Shown here: one piece after another, positions 49,723-61,300 of the stretch
How the letters are laid out: every line of letters begins with the position of its first letter
Position numbering within the stretch: position 1 is the first letter of the stretch
Assembly: GCA_036785705.1 (NCBI GenBank)
Contig: JAWUZG010000032.1
Span: 12,728,001-12,792,000, forward strand
Length of the DNA: 64,000 nucleotides
Direction of reading: 5' to 3'
Source of the DNA: Acanthornis magna
Taxonomy: Eukaryota > Chordata > Aves > Passeriformes > Acanthizidae
Position numbers and translations under genes: made by a program
Notes under the pieces: generated by a model
Seen by the model: the letters and a program-made list of their open reading frames with translations, nothing else
Databases searched by the model: none
Told to the model about the DNA's origin: nothing

Positions 49723-52700
49723 TATATATGACACATTTTTACATGCTGAGGGGACAGAGATTATTAAGAGGGGAATTCAAGCTTGGTCCACAGAGATTGT
49801 AGTACAGAGACTTACAATAAAATAACTTGCCAGCTTAATTTCAACACCAAGCAAAAAAATATTCTAAAAGAAAGCTGATGCATTTCTAAGGCTCAGGAGC
49901 ATTCGACACATCCCTAGGTATGTATAAAGGGCCCACAGAAATTTTAGTTAAAAACAAATAATTTCATAGCACAGAGAAAAATAAAGTCATCCCTCTACTG
50001 CAATTTAAAAAATAAAACTTTTTGTTTGGGAAAAAAACCCAAAAGAAATAACACCCAAGTCTTTCCCTATGTAACCTGCAAGGTTTTGAAATTGATCCTG
50101 ATTATTTGTTAATTTCAAAAAGTGTCTAAAAATGTTAGTCCCTTAGGATTACTAATGACAATGGTAGCCTGCTCCAGTTCACAGCTACTTCATAACTACT
50201 TAAAAGTTTCTTTAGAAATCAGTCATCTCTACTTCTGAAATAATTTTACACTTAACAGCAGCATTGCAAATTTCCAGATTCATAGTCCAAGAATGCTCAC
50301 AAATGTTCTCTTGAGATGCAGCTTTCACATTATAGACCTCTCCGCCTTGTTAAAACTATTGTCCTGATACCATCTGCTCTGCCATCCCTTTTTCTGGCAT
50401 TTCCCATACATTGTCCTCCTGTCTCTGCAGGTCTTACCTCTTTTCATTGGCTCACTTTGGCATTTAGCCATTTTTTAATTAGGGTGCCACCAGGGCGCTT
50501 CAAAAGCACTTTTATAGCCGACTTTTCCTGTGTACATTTTCTCTTGGCTGATCTTTTAGCTGTGATTTGGCTTTTCTTCTGCTGTATCACTTAGATTTCC
50601 ACTAGCCCTGTTGCTGTTTCAATTGCAGAGGATTTTCTGAAACTATCTCTGACATTCCTGCAAAATTATTGAAATATCATTTCTTTAAATCTCAGTTACT
50701 TGTGATCTACTTTCTGTGTTTAGTTACTCACCTCCATGTCATGCTGCTCTACTTTTTCTCTTCCAAACCCTTGGTAAATCTTCTGCACCATTGGGTATAG
50801 TCTGAATGCTACTCTGAATCTTTAATACTCTGTTTAACTTTTCTGAGGGAACAGGGTAAGGGTTTCCAGGGAAACATTTTCTGAGCAAGGACATAAAGAA
50901 GAGGGTGGTAACACAGTGAATTTAGTCCTTCAGGGAATTCCAGAAATGTGGGTAAAATCTGTAAAAGGTAGGGAAGAAGATCAAAAACACATCAGCTGGA
51001 TTGAGTAGAGTGAGCAGAGAAATGGAGGGAGGATATAGCCAAAATCCAGGGTCTTCAAAAGTGAGAATTTGAAGAATTCCACTCATCGTGGAAAATCTGA
51101 GGGGTAATAAAGGAAAGCTTGCCAAAAACAGAGAAAGAACATCACTTTCTGTTGCCTTTTCCGGTAACTTCTAACATGTGGGAAAAAATAGTGTTGGCAC
51201 AAAAGTTAAAAAGACATTTCTTACACCATTCCATTTACCCTTTTAAGGTTGTCACTGTGTCACTACCTGTTCTCTTTCTAATTTTCATCTCCCTGAGTAC
51301 AAAAAAGCAAATGCAGCCTCTTGCTGTCAGCTCCCCTGGTCTGAGCCTCCCACCTCTGCTTCTGCTTTGCATCCAAACTCTTGCACACCGTATTTCAGCT
51401 AATTTCTGAATTGTCACACCTCCCAAAGCTATTCTCACATCTCTTTCTTTCATCATCTACAGCTGTATCTCTAGATGTGTATATTTTAAAAAAGATTCTG
51501 TTACAGGCAACTTTACAGTTTTTTTGTTTGTTAATTATTTCAGATCAATAGGCATAATTAACAGTAATCCTAAAGTCATTGCAAAGATCCATTAAAAAAA
51601 CCAAAGTTACGTCTTATTGCAAATATTTAAAAGATGTGATGCCATTTCTTTTTCTTTTAGAACTGATGAAAATCATGCAATGACCAGCCTAGATTTAAAG
51701 TGATCCGTTCTTGACTTTATCCTGCACCACTTGTGCAATAGTAAGATCTCATCTGAAAGATGAGAAAGAAAGACTAAAGAAAGGAAATCTTCACTCTGTG
51801 TACAGTCAAAATATGGATTTCCTTGACACAGGAGATTCAAATTTTGGGGTCAAATCTAATAATGAGTGCCTGGGTAATTTAATGAAATCTAACATTCGTT
51901 GCATCCCATACCCAATTAATCTTGTGCTTCAAGACATGAAACCATAACTTTCCCTGCTGAAAAAGAAGCTGTTTTTCCTCTGTGTCACGGTAACGTGACA
52001 CCAGGATAAGTTCAGCACAGTTAAATAAATAAATAATTTATAAGGAAAGGAGTATTTTTAATATTTTTTTTAATACTTCCTAATTCAAGCTTGGGAGAAC
52101 AAATTTAAGCATTGATTTTTAAAAGTTATCTATTTTCCATTGTGTAATTTCCATTACATTAAAAGAATTGCAAGCGAGCAGACAAATTCCAGGAATAGGA
52201 CTGATAAAAGCTGCCCTGGGGAAAAAAAAGCTGCCCAGACCCTTCAGTTTAAGGCTTGTTGGCAATTCAGACTATACCCATCAGCAAAGAACAGGGTCTG
52301 GGAACTGAATCCCAGAAATCTTTCTGGGATTCTCCTTTCCTTTGCATTTTGAATCTAGGACAAAGGTCTCTGTGATCATTTGTGAGAGAGGGAAGTCACA
52401 GAGATGGTGCAGATGGAACCTTGCCTGATATTAAGGACTTTGCCTGTGGAAAGGGGGAGACTACGGACTGCAGTGTCTCTGCCCTGATGCTGATTGTAAT
52501 GAAGTGCTGAATCAGTGCATTCCTTGAATCACCTGATAAAAAGGACACATGCAAACACGAGACAGTGAGGACAGACAAGGATGTGAAAAGAATCTGTAAT
52601 ATCAGAGCTTCTTTTTAGAAGTGGGTAGCCTAAAATCTGCCAAAGACTGCTTGGAAATGAACAGATTTCTTAATTTCCAGCCTCTTTTAGTCTCCATTTT

Positions 52701-55700
52701 CTGTTAATACAGGTGCCATATAATTTCATCCTTTTTTATCAATCAGAATAATTAATCAACAAAGGTCTGTCCAAGAACAACCAGAGGCTCTCCATAATAT
52801 GAAATCTTTCCATCAAGGCAAAAGAGTCTTCAAAAAGTTTGGTCAGCTCACTTCTAAACTTTTGAAAGCTGTGTGGCCCTTTACGGAGGTCAGGACACAG
52901 GAATTATTTTTGTTCTTAAAATTCAGCATTCCATAATTCTCCTCAATTGTATGGTTGCCTCCACAAAGCATCTTTAAATTGCTCCGGCTGAACATATAAT
53001 TGCTATAACTGTCAGGTTCTTGGCAGTGAAATTATCAAGATTTACTGACTTGTTAAAGAGAAGTATTTGTGGGAAATTAACACCAAGATGTTTAGCAGTG
53101 CTTTTATATGAAAAGCATTAATATGTGTTCATTCACAGTTATTGTGAACTTCTAAGAAACCATAAAATAATATATTGGAGAAAATATATGTTATTTCCTT
53201 CAGAACTTACAAAATCTAAGATAACGTTTTAAATAAAGGGTATTAAAATTATTAGGCATGTAAATTTTAATGAAGAGTTTATTATAAGCCACTACCTTAA
53301 AATTACATTTTAATTATCACGTTCTGTACGACTATCTTCAAGTTATGATTTTATTTCTAATTTATTTTTAAAATATTGCATCTTTTGACACATATATTTT
53401 GGGCAAAGATTGATTGCTTACAGAGAATAATTCCACACAAATACAATGCTCAAGACCACTTCAAGGAGCCACTTAGCTTTTCTGTAATGTTCATAACCTT
53501 GAACAGAGACTGTGACTTTTTATAATTTTAGGTGCTGCTGAGCACAGAACATGAGACATTTCAGGGATGTCTACCAGAGAGAACAGATTTAAATCTTAGT
53601 TCTACTAGTCTTAAACCTAACTTTCTCTCTGACAACATTATTAATTCCATGATTTAGGGCTTCATTCACCACAGTCTCCTAACATATTTCAGCAGCAACG
53701 GTATTAAGTACTTTACAGTTTTACAGAAATGGACAAGAATGATGTAATTACTTCTTTTTGTACTGTGGGCTTTCAATCAGTAGATTAAATCAACACCAAC
53801 AGCTAACTACAGTCACAGAACAAGATAATTGCTCACATTATATGTTAAAGTTCACTTTGAAAAGCAGAGTAAAGAAATCTCCACATATTAACAGGACCAA
53901 TTTAAAACTACAAAAAGTCAGATCACATCTGAACTCAGCCTGAGACAGTAGACTTGTATGGAATTACCTCTAAAACAAATTACCTTGTCAAATCACTATT
54001 TAGGAGGAAGCCTGTTTAAAGGAAAGTAAAAATGTGGTTAACCCATTCATATTTTCCAGCAATACAGCCACTTCTACTCAGGCTGCAAATTCTGGAGTGT
54101 GTCTTCCATCAAACGACATCCACAGCTAGAGAAATCATAAACAGTCCTTGGAAAGTCTGTAGGCACAGCCAGAGTGAGAGGAGTGGAAGCATTTCCCTTT
54201 CCCTTTAGACCTCTGTATGTTGTAAAGGGAAAACCTTCTCACCAGCCTCAGCTCCTGTGAGTCCTAGTATGTTCCCCTGAAGCCTTGGCAAATCTGTTTT
54301 TCTCATTAGTCCATGAAGTGAAAAAAGCTTCCTGAGGACACACATTTCCTAAAAATAGATGATTTAACAGAAATCATCTAAGTTCTACATTGGCTCCATC
54401 TTATCCAGTAAATTTTGATCTTGAAAATAAAACACCAACAGGGACAGAGCTATTAGTGTTGGTTTCTTCCATGTTTCTTCATAAAAGATAAGAGATGCTC
54501 AAGTAAAAGCTCAGAACTCTCTGGTGTTCATTATTAAAAATTCAGTAATTTAGAACTCTAAAAAAATAATTTTAAATTTTGAAGGATTATTTTCTATTTG
54601 CTTGGATCTTACCTTCTCAATTTTGAGTTTTGTATGGTTCTGAAAAAGTAATATTTTTTTGTCCTACACAGCGATTGTCAGTGCCATGTAAGAAGTGAGT
54701 GACAGACTGACTTTGCATAAAACCATTGCAAGGAATAACCAAGTAATACATAGATATGGCACAGGACCTCAATTCATTAAATGTTTTGCAGTACACTAAG
54801 TCAGGAACCAACACACATGACAACAGAAAGACATCAATCAACATCGCTGCTGCAAATTGTTCTTTCACAAAAACAGCATTTGGCAGCAGCTGTAACAGAA
54901 ATTTCCTTGTCACACACATTCCAAACCTTAAAAATCCTACCTCACTAAACAAATCCAGCTCCATTGCTAAAACTCATAAGCAATGTAGCACTTCACTGCT
55001 ACTATACAGAAATAGATCCAAACATAAAACCATCTGTTTCCTAAGGAAAAAACCAAATCCCACACACAATTTAGCACTATCTCTATTTCTTCACACTCTG
55101 TAGTTAAGTTTTCAATTTCTTAATTCAACTATAAATTAGCAGAATGATATTCACAATTAAATTAGCTTTTCCAACTCTAAAACAGGTTAACCCATAATTT
55201 TCAAAGATGCGTCTTATTCAAAATGTAAGTCAGAGAAAGCTTATTATCTGTAGATTTGGCTCTATATTCAAATTCTGAGTGACAGACTCTCAATACACTT
55301 AAACTTGAGCTTTGCAATGTACCTTTAAAGAGTGCAAAGCAAAAATGTGGCTATAGTTATTAAATGATCCCTAGAGTACGGTGTTCTTACAGTGCATGCT
55401 AACCACTCAGTAACATTTGACCTTGTTTCAAAGAAAAGTCTTTCTCCATAGATTAGTTTGCATTTCAGGTAATTTTATACCTGGCCTTAGAAAGATCTTC
55501 TGGGATTTATCCAATTAAGCTCTTAAATATGATACTGTTATGTACTATTTCTGCAAGACACACTGGGTTCCCCAAAATTTAAAGATCACACAGCACTGTA
55601 TTTTGAAGTAACACCAATGAGATTTCATTGCATATCTACATTTTGAGTATAAATAGTGTATCAGATTTTGTTTGATACAGGCTGTCTCATAAAGAGGCAA

Positions 55701-56030
55701 ATCACTTTTAATTAATGGTTAAATCAGAATATCTTGAATATGAAGAAAATGGGAAGCTTGGCTTCATTACATTATCCAAGAGTTCTTTAAAATGTTTATT
55801 AATGATTTCTTGATAAGCACCATTCAATACTTAAGAGTACATCTATTGATACTATTATATATTTAAGTAATTCCTCTACATACATCTTGGCTAAACAAAA
55901 ACAAAACAACAATATCAGCAACAAAGAAGTAAGTACAGCTGTGACAAACTACTTTCAAAAACATTTAACTCTCTGTTTAATGCAATAATTTATTTCTGAG
56001 GAATATACATTTATAATTTCCTCTGTTCTC
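49723..56030. other. Unique noncoding DNA
   Basis: No gene or classified repeat was recognised. The two 115-codon frames on opposite strands at 54617-55103 overlap and have no recognisable domain. A short perfect hairpin (GTGTCACG-GTAA-CGTGACAC) is at 51983-52002. Confidence 0.5.
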
Positions 56031-56309
56031 TTTTTTTTTTTTTTGTATTTTGTTTCTTAAAGTCAGCAGTACCCAGAATTTATTCATGCAAGTTCTCAAA
56101 TTGATTTAAGTGACTAGGCACCGATATTTTTGGATTCTGTTACAAGCTTCCTCCTTGTCTTGCCATATCACTTTGATCAAAGTCAGTTGCACTCAAAATT
56201 TTAGGAGTCTCTACTTCTGGCTGCTCCTGCTGAGCAACATGGAGTGTCATCTCCAGAGGTAATGAATACCTAAGAGGTTCAATCTGTTTCATTTGAAGAT
56301 TTAAGTGTT
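56031..56309 (-). pseudogene. Unidentified 3' gene end: terminal exon or retrocopy
   Basis: On the minus strand the sequence TTTCTCTCTATATTTGCAG is a strong splice acceptor. The 56-residue frame after it (56309 down to 56140) begins HLNLQMKQIEPLRYSLPLEM, includes QQEQPEVETPKILSA and ends DMARQGGSL before TAA. A 55-bp UTR then leads to AATAAA (56084-56079), and 34 bp further on to A14 (56044-56031). That could be the last exon of an unknown minus-strand gene, or the 3' end of a 5'-truncated retrocopy whose A-run is the old tail. Against an exon, I found no upstream exon between here and IRAK1BP1. Against a retrocopy, I found no matching target duplication. The family is not recognised, and a chance open frame remains possible. 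Confidence 0.4.
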
Positions 56310-56884
56310 CTGCAAATATAGAGAGAAAGCCAGTTTCAAAGGCAGAAGACTCCAAAAGTCATGAAGCACGCAGAAGTCACTGATACCTCTTAAGGCAGAT
56401 GTGATATTAATGATGGGAAAGGAAATTTGTACACAAGCTGTCTAATGACAAGGCATGAAGCACACACCACACCAAGCAGAGTAATTAAGGGGAAAAAAGA
56501 CAGGGCTTCAGCTCCCTTAATATTTCTGTTTCCTGACATGTCCAAGGAATCTTCATCTGAGTTGTAAAATCAGATCTTGATGTCTTTGCATGTCATGTTT
56601 TTATCTAGGAGGAGAGTATAGCAATATTTATCTGTATCATGTCACACAGACTTTCCAACATTTGCAATATGAATTTTGAAGGCTGCAAGACCTTGTATAA
56701 ACACACAGTACCATTCCAGCCTCTGTGCTAGATTACAGATTTCAGGTAATCAAAACACAGGGTACCACAAATGTAAACAGTAATGACATCTTCTGAGTCC
56801 TTCCCAAAAATCCTCATACAAATGACACCGGACAAACAGAGCTCATCACTGAGCTACCCATTTCATGGTCAGTCAGACTGGCTG
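56310..56884. other. Noncoding DNA left of the promoter-proximal CR1
   Basis: No repeat or gene was recognised. If the minus-strand segment to the left is a true terminal exon, this would be its upstream intron. Confidence 0.45.
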
Positions 56885-57570
56885 AAGAACTGGGCTGAGA
56901 AAGATCTCACAAAGTTCAGCAAGGGGAAATGCCAAAATCTGCACGTGGGGAAGAACGACCCTGTGCATCAGGGCACACTGGGGCTTCGCTGGCTGGAAAG
57001 CAGAAAAAGACAACAGGCGGATCATGCACCCACGCAGCAAAGCAGGCCAGCTGCATCCTGGGCTGCATTACAGGTGGCATTGCCAGCAGGTCAAGGGAGA
57101 TGATCCTTCCCCATTGCTCAGCGCTGCTGAGGCACACCTGGAGTATCTTCAGGACTACCCAATAGAAGGAAGATATGGACATACTGGAGAGAATGCAACA
57201 AAAGGCCGTGAAGATGATGAAGGGACTGGAGCATTGCTCCTATGAGGAAGGGCTGACAGAGCTGGAGCTGTACAGGCTGGAGAAAGATCAGGGAGACCTT
57301 ATCAGTCTATATATAAACCCCTGACGGATGGAAGACAAGGAAGCCAGACTGTCTTCAGTGCTGCCCTGTGACAGGACACAATGGACACAGATTAAAGCAC
57401 GTGAAACTCCAGGTGAACATAAAAGACTTGTATTTTCACTCAGAGTATGGTCAAACACTGACTTGCATTGCCCAGAGAGGTTCTGGAGTCTCCATCCTTC
57501 GAAACATTCAAAATGCAACTGGGCATGGACCTAGGCAACCTGCTCTGGCTGACCCTGCCTAAGCCAGGGC
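56885..57570 (+). mobile_element. CR1 LINE fragment with ORF2 C-terminal region
   Basis: Several frames carry CR1 ORF2 C-terminal motifs in order: KFSKGKCQNLHVGKNDPVHQ near 56917, then ASRSREMILPHCSALLRH near 57080, then the CAACAAAAGGCCGTGAAGAT and GAGGAAGGGCTGACAGAGCT stretch at 57197-57262. The right end has AGAGAGGTTCTGGAGTCTCC and ACCTAGGCAACCTGCTCTGG, a tail unlike the more common 3' end elsewhere in this window, so it is probably a different subfamily. Frameshifts and stops make it inactive. Confidence 0.88.
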
Positions 57571-57687
57571 ATGGACTTTGTCCTCTTGTCGTGTCCTTTG
57601 TCATTTTCACGCCTGGGTACCGCCCTCCGACACTGCCACGGCAGAGCCCCCTCGGCGGGCGGCGGAGGGACTTCCCCGGCAACCAGC

Positions 57688-57895
57688 GACAGGATGAGAG
57701 CGCACAGTGTTAAGCCGCACCAGGGAGGCTTAGGTTGGACATGAGGAAGAAGTTCTTCACAGAAAGGGTGATTATAAATCGAAACGGACTGTCCAGGGTG
57801 GTGGTGGAGTCACCGCCCCGGGAGATGTTTTAGGAAAGACCGGTCGTGGCACTCTGTGCCATGGTTTGGTACGGTCACAGGCTGCGTTCGGTGAT
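57688..57895 (+). mobile_element. CR1 LINE 3' fragment in the proximal promoter
   Basis: GACAGGATGAGAGCG, GGTTGGACATGAGGAAGAAG, TTCTTCACAGAAAGGGTG, GTGGTGGAGTCACCG (57801-57815) and GGCACTCTGTGCCATGGTTT are in CR1 order. It differs from the common 3' tail in the window and matches the copy at 58704-58850. The end nearest the gene is CpG-rich and decayed. Confidence 0.85.
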
Positions 57896-58045
57896 CCCGG
57901 AGGTGACTGTGCCACCGCGGCGGTGCCGATCCCGGCAGGACAAGCTCACTCCGGCCCGCGCGGCGGCGGCCGGGAGCGGGCGGGCGCTGTGACGTGGCGC
58001 CCCGGGGTTGCCATGGTGCCGTGAGGGGCCGCCATAGCCACAGCC
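57896..58045 (+). promoter_or_regulatory. IRAK1BP1 core promoter and 5' UTR with short upstream ORF
   Basis: The region is GC-rich and TATA-less. A TGACGTGG motif (57990-57997) resembles a CRE/ATF site, and GGCCGCCAT near 58027 resembles a YY1 core. An upstream ATG at 58013 in a good context (TTGCCATGG) opens a three-codon frame, Met-Val-Pro, closed by TGA at 58022-58024. The stop is 21 bases before the main ATG, so reinitiation is possible. The transcription start itself cannot be placed. Confidence 0.6.
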
Positions 58046-58324
58046 ATGGCGCCGCCCGCGCCACTCCCTTCGCGCGTCTTCGCCGAGCTCGACCTGGCCC
58101 CGGCCCCGGCCCCGGCCCCTGCCCCGGAGGGACGCGTCGGAGCCCCGGCACTGCCCGTGCGGGAGGTGCATGTGAGCGGCAGCGCGGAGCTGAGCGCCCG
58201 CCCGGACCGGGCGCGGGTGTCGCTGCGGCTCGGCAGCCGCAAGGAGGCGGCCGTGGCGGCGCGGAGCAGCGTGTCCCGCCGGCTGCAGTACATCACCCAC
58301 AGCGCCCGCCTGCGCGGCGTCCCG
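58046..58324 (+). CDS. IRAK1BP1: IRAK1BP1 (SIMPL), coding exon 1
   Basis: IRAK1-binding protein 1 (SIMPL) is a small SIMPL/DUF541-family protein linked to IRAK1 and NF-kB (p65) signalling, acting in cytoplasm and nucleus. This exon encodes 93 residues. The N-terminus has RVFAEL, like the RVFVEL start of the mammalian protein. An Ala-Pro run follows at residues 18-27, then the start of the SIMPL domain: REVHVSGSAELSARPDRARV, LGSRKEAAVAARSSV and RRLQYITHSARLRGVP. Each matches remembered human motifs (EVQVSG, DRAQV, KEAA, DYITQS). The ATG is chosen because it has a Kozak-like ACAGCCATGG and gives the expected N-terminus. The exon ends in phase 0 at CCG|GTGAGC, where the human first exon also appears to end. 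The family protein is about 260 residues, so roughly two-thirds is missing here; later exons should lie to the right of the window. Confidence 0.94.
58097..58126 (+). repeat. GCCCCG hexanucleotide repeat coding for (Ala-Pro)5
   Basis: Five tandem GCCCCG units, the fourth with a silent G-to-T change (GCCCCT), encode Ala-Pro five times at residues 18-27 of IRAK1BP1. The unit length keeps frame, so copy number can change without a frameshift. The region precedes the SIMPL domain and is probably disordered. Confidence 0.92.
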
Positions 58325-61300
58325 GTGAGCTCCGCCGCCCGGGGCCCGCTGAGGCGCCGGGGGTCCCCCCGGGGGAAGGCGAGGGGGGCAGCGGGCGGGG
58401 CAGTTCCCGGTCCCGGGGCCTCCCCGGCCCCGCTCGGCAGCCCGCGGGCTGCGGTGCCGTCCCGCCGGGGCCCTGAGGAAAGGCGCCCGCGGAGGGCCTC
58501 GGTTTCGGCGGGAAGCAGGGGAGTGACGGGTTTGAAGCTCTCGGCCCTCTGCCTCGGGAACCGCGGGGGCATTGCTGGCAAAGCCTGCCTGTCTTTGGAA
58601 GGCTGCAGCCAGCCATGCCAGCCCCAGCGGAAAAGGTGGAATGTCGCTACCCGGGCTTTCCAACAGGTTGCTTGTTTAGCATGTGAAAGCCATCTGCTTC
58701 GACTCTTTCACGGTGGTGGAGTCACCGTCCCTGGAGGCGTTTAAGGAAAGACTGGACGTGGCACTCAGTGCCATGGTCTAGCTGACGTGGTGGTGTCCGG
58801 TCAGGGGTTGTACTGGATGATATCAGAGTGCTTTTCCAGCCTAATTGTGTGTTTTGTTCATGTGGTGCAGCTTTCACCCGTGCATGCGGATGAAACTGAT
58901 AAAGCTGTACACAGCAAGATAACCTATACCAGTATGTGTCAGGGTAACTATGTAGTTACCATAGTTTAGCAACAAATACATACAGAGCTCTTCCTCTTTT
59001 TCTTGTTCCACTTAAGTAGAGAGGTTTTGAAAAACATGGGATATGACCAAGATAGCTGAAGTGACAGAAGCCCCTTGTGGAATCGAAAAGTTCCTTTACC
59101 ACCGTAAGTTTTTTAGCCTCAGGAAGTAATTTTGCAACAATGAAAAAAGCATGGTCTTGCCTTTAAAGCTTTGTCCAAACAGTAAATGCTCCACAAGGGT
59201 GATATTTGTCCTAACAGTTGTGCTGATAATGTTTATGGATTTCACAAAAGAGTTTTGAACAGTGTTTCACACATAGGGCTCTTAAAAACAGAACAAAGCT
59301 GATCTTTTATTGAATAAGCAGTTGCTTTCAAAAGTTACTTGTTATTGAAGTTCCCTAGGAAGTCTGTGCCTTTTGAGTGTATTCACAGATGATCTGAGGA
59401 AAAAGGGAGATGATAGAGTTTTCTATGAACATCAGATTATTTAATGGAGTAAGAAAGAATTGCAGAAGGGTTTCCTGGTACTGCATGATGGTACAGTGCA
59501 AGTCAGTGTTAGTAAATGCAAAGTAAGAGAGTAAGTTACTCGGCCTAAACAGTGATGTGCCCACAGTGAAATTTTGTGCCTGCATCTCAGGTGCTGCATG
59601 CATTTGAAGATAAGTACTGGCTGCAGCTTTTCATTTCCCCAGGAAAATAGGATTGTCTGTTTTCTTTTTGAACTATTATGCTGTTACTGTAGTACCTATA
59701 CAAATTGTTCAGGAATAAAGAAGACCCCTTAGCCCCCCAAAAAGCTCATATTGCAGCTCTGGGACTAGATGGCAAACAGACATGGAGGCTGCTCTGGGCT
59801 AGATATGTGATCCTGTTCCCCGTGGTTTTCCCGAGTGCGTGGCTGGGTGCATGTCTGTCACAGGCAGCAATTGTCATGGGTTCCATTGCCATCAGGATGA
59901 CTTGTTCAGCCAAAACTGGTGCATTTTTATATGGGATTACGGGTTAAATACCTTCAGTTTCTATTAGGTGAGTTAATAGGAGTTCAAAGGGCTGGATTTT
60001 AAGAGGAGAAGACAAAGCGACTCAGTATGCATTCATTTTCATTAGCAGAGAAAACAATAAGATTTGTACCCACCACCATGGTGAGCTATCCAATTATGGG
60101 GCATTTTCATCCTGTCTCTTCGGAGTGTGGCTGGATTAGAGAAGATAGTTGCAGCTATTTATCCTACAGTGAATCCGAACTGACTTCCAGTTTTGACTTG
60201 AGACTGATTGAATTGGGGTAGTGTGGAGCATCCAACACATGGTGGATGGCACACAACAGAAGTAGGCAGGGTGCTAAATAGGTGAGTGTGCTTTAGAGGT
60301 GCTGTGTGTACCAGTCCAGGCTAGAAAAAAGAATTGCAGACTGAATTACGACCTGGACAAACAAATGGTTTTATATGGGTTTATACGGTCAGGTTCAGAA
60401 ATGTAATGTGAGCAGGCATGCAGGGTGGAGAGTGGGCTGTTTTTACAATGTGAGAGCATTCAGTGTCTTATTATAGTTACAATAATTTCACAGTAGTCTT
60501 TTTCTGGTTCGGAGATGCTGTGTGTTGGAGAATGGAAATGTTCTTTCCACTTAGTTGAGAGACTGTGAAATGCTGCCTAAGTTGTGGGTTTCTCAGTGTT
60601 AGCAAAGTGTTAGCTCTAGGGAACTCTGAGAAAAACAACATGAAGTTATTTTTTTTTCAGAGTAGTTCCCCACGGTATAATTTTTAGTGCTTTGTTCCAT
60701 CCAGTTTTAAATCACTCCACTGCTGGAGCTTTTATTTGCCTTGCAGCTTTTCCACTAACAACTCTCACTGCTGGCAATTTGTTCTTAACTGCGTTTGCTA
60801 ACTTCTCTTGTAGCTAATACCATTCTAGACAAGTGTAAAATTAATCTCTCTTCACAATCTCCATATGGTTCTAGTTATTGTAAGCTTATCTAAGGCCTCT
60901 TTAGAAATCATCTAACTGTGCTATATATTTATTTTTAATTAATCCACAGAACAATTTCCTTAACCCTTATTGTTGCTATCGTAGGAAGTCTGTGAGATCA
61001 GGAGTGTATAACCTTTGCAGCAGCAGGAGCTTGCATTAGCAGCTTGTCAGGATGCCTGAGGGCAGCACCTGATTTCCATATACATTTACACAGGATTTTA
61101 ATCAGAAATAGATGCACATAGTGACATTTATTTATAGAGTACTGTAAGTATATGCAGCACTTCAGACCCCAGAATCTGGTTTCCCCACTGATTTTACTTT
61201 CCTTGCAGCCTTCAAAGCAATCTCTCTTAATCAGCCCAGCTGCTCAAAAGTAAAATTTTCTTCTCTTTCTCTAGAAACAAACTGATTTTATATTTTCCAC

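Larger units (their letters stand above)
57590..58600. promoter_or_regulatory. CpG island spanning the IRAK1BP1 promoter and first exon
   Basis: GC content and CpG density rise sharply compared with the rest of the window: CGGCGGGCGGCGGAGG near 57653, CGGCCCGCGCGGCGGCGGCC near 57952, then all of exon 1 and the start of intron 1. This is a classic housekeeping-type CpG promoter. The left part includes a CR1 3' fragment (57688-57895). The long minus-strand open frames here result from high GC. Confidence 0.88.

Noticed and set aside
54617..55103. Two overlapping 115-codon frames on opposite strands
   Set aside because: Neither shows a known domain, and opposite open frames over the same DNA are usually due to low stop density by chance.
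1..56000. Exons of HTR1B or MEI4, expected upstream neighbours of IRAK1BP1
   Set aside because: No frame showed serotonin-receptor transmembrane motifs, and nothing could be matched to MEI4; a diverged small exon could have been missed.
57875..58663. Long minus-strand open frame (262 codons) over the CpG island
   Set aside because: It is antisense to IRAK1BP1 exon 1 and runs through a CR1 fragment and intron. Composition is Arg/Pro/Gly/Ala as expected for any frame in very GC-rich DNA, and overlapping frames of similar length exist.
58325..58744. Extension of the IRAK1BP1 open frame beyond the donor site, to 232 codons
   Set aside because: After residue 93 the similarity to the SIMPL family stops at a good GTGAGC donor, and the remaining sequence is GC-rich intron followed by CR1.
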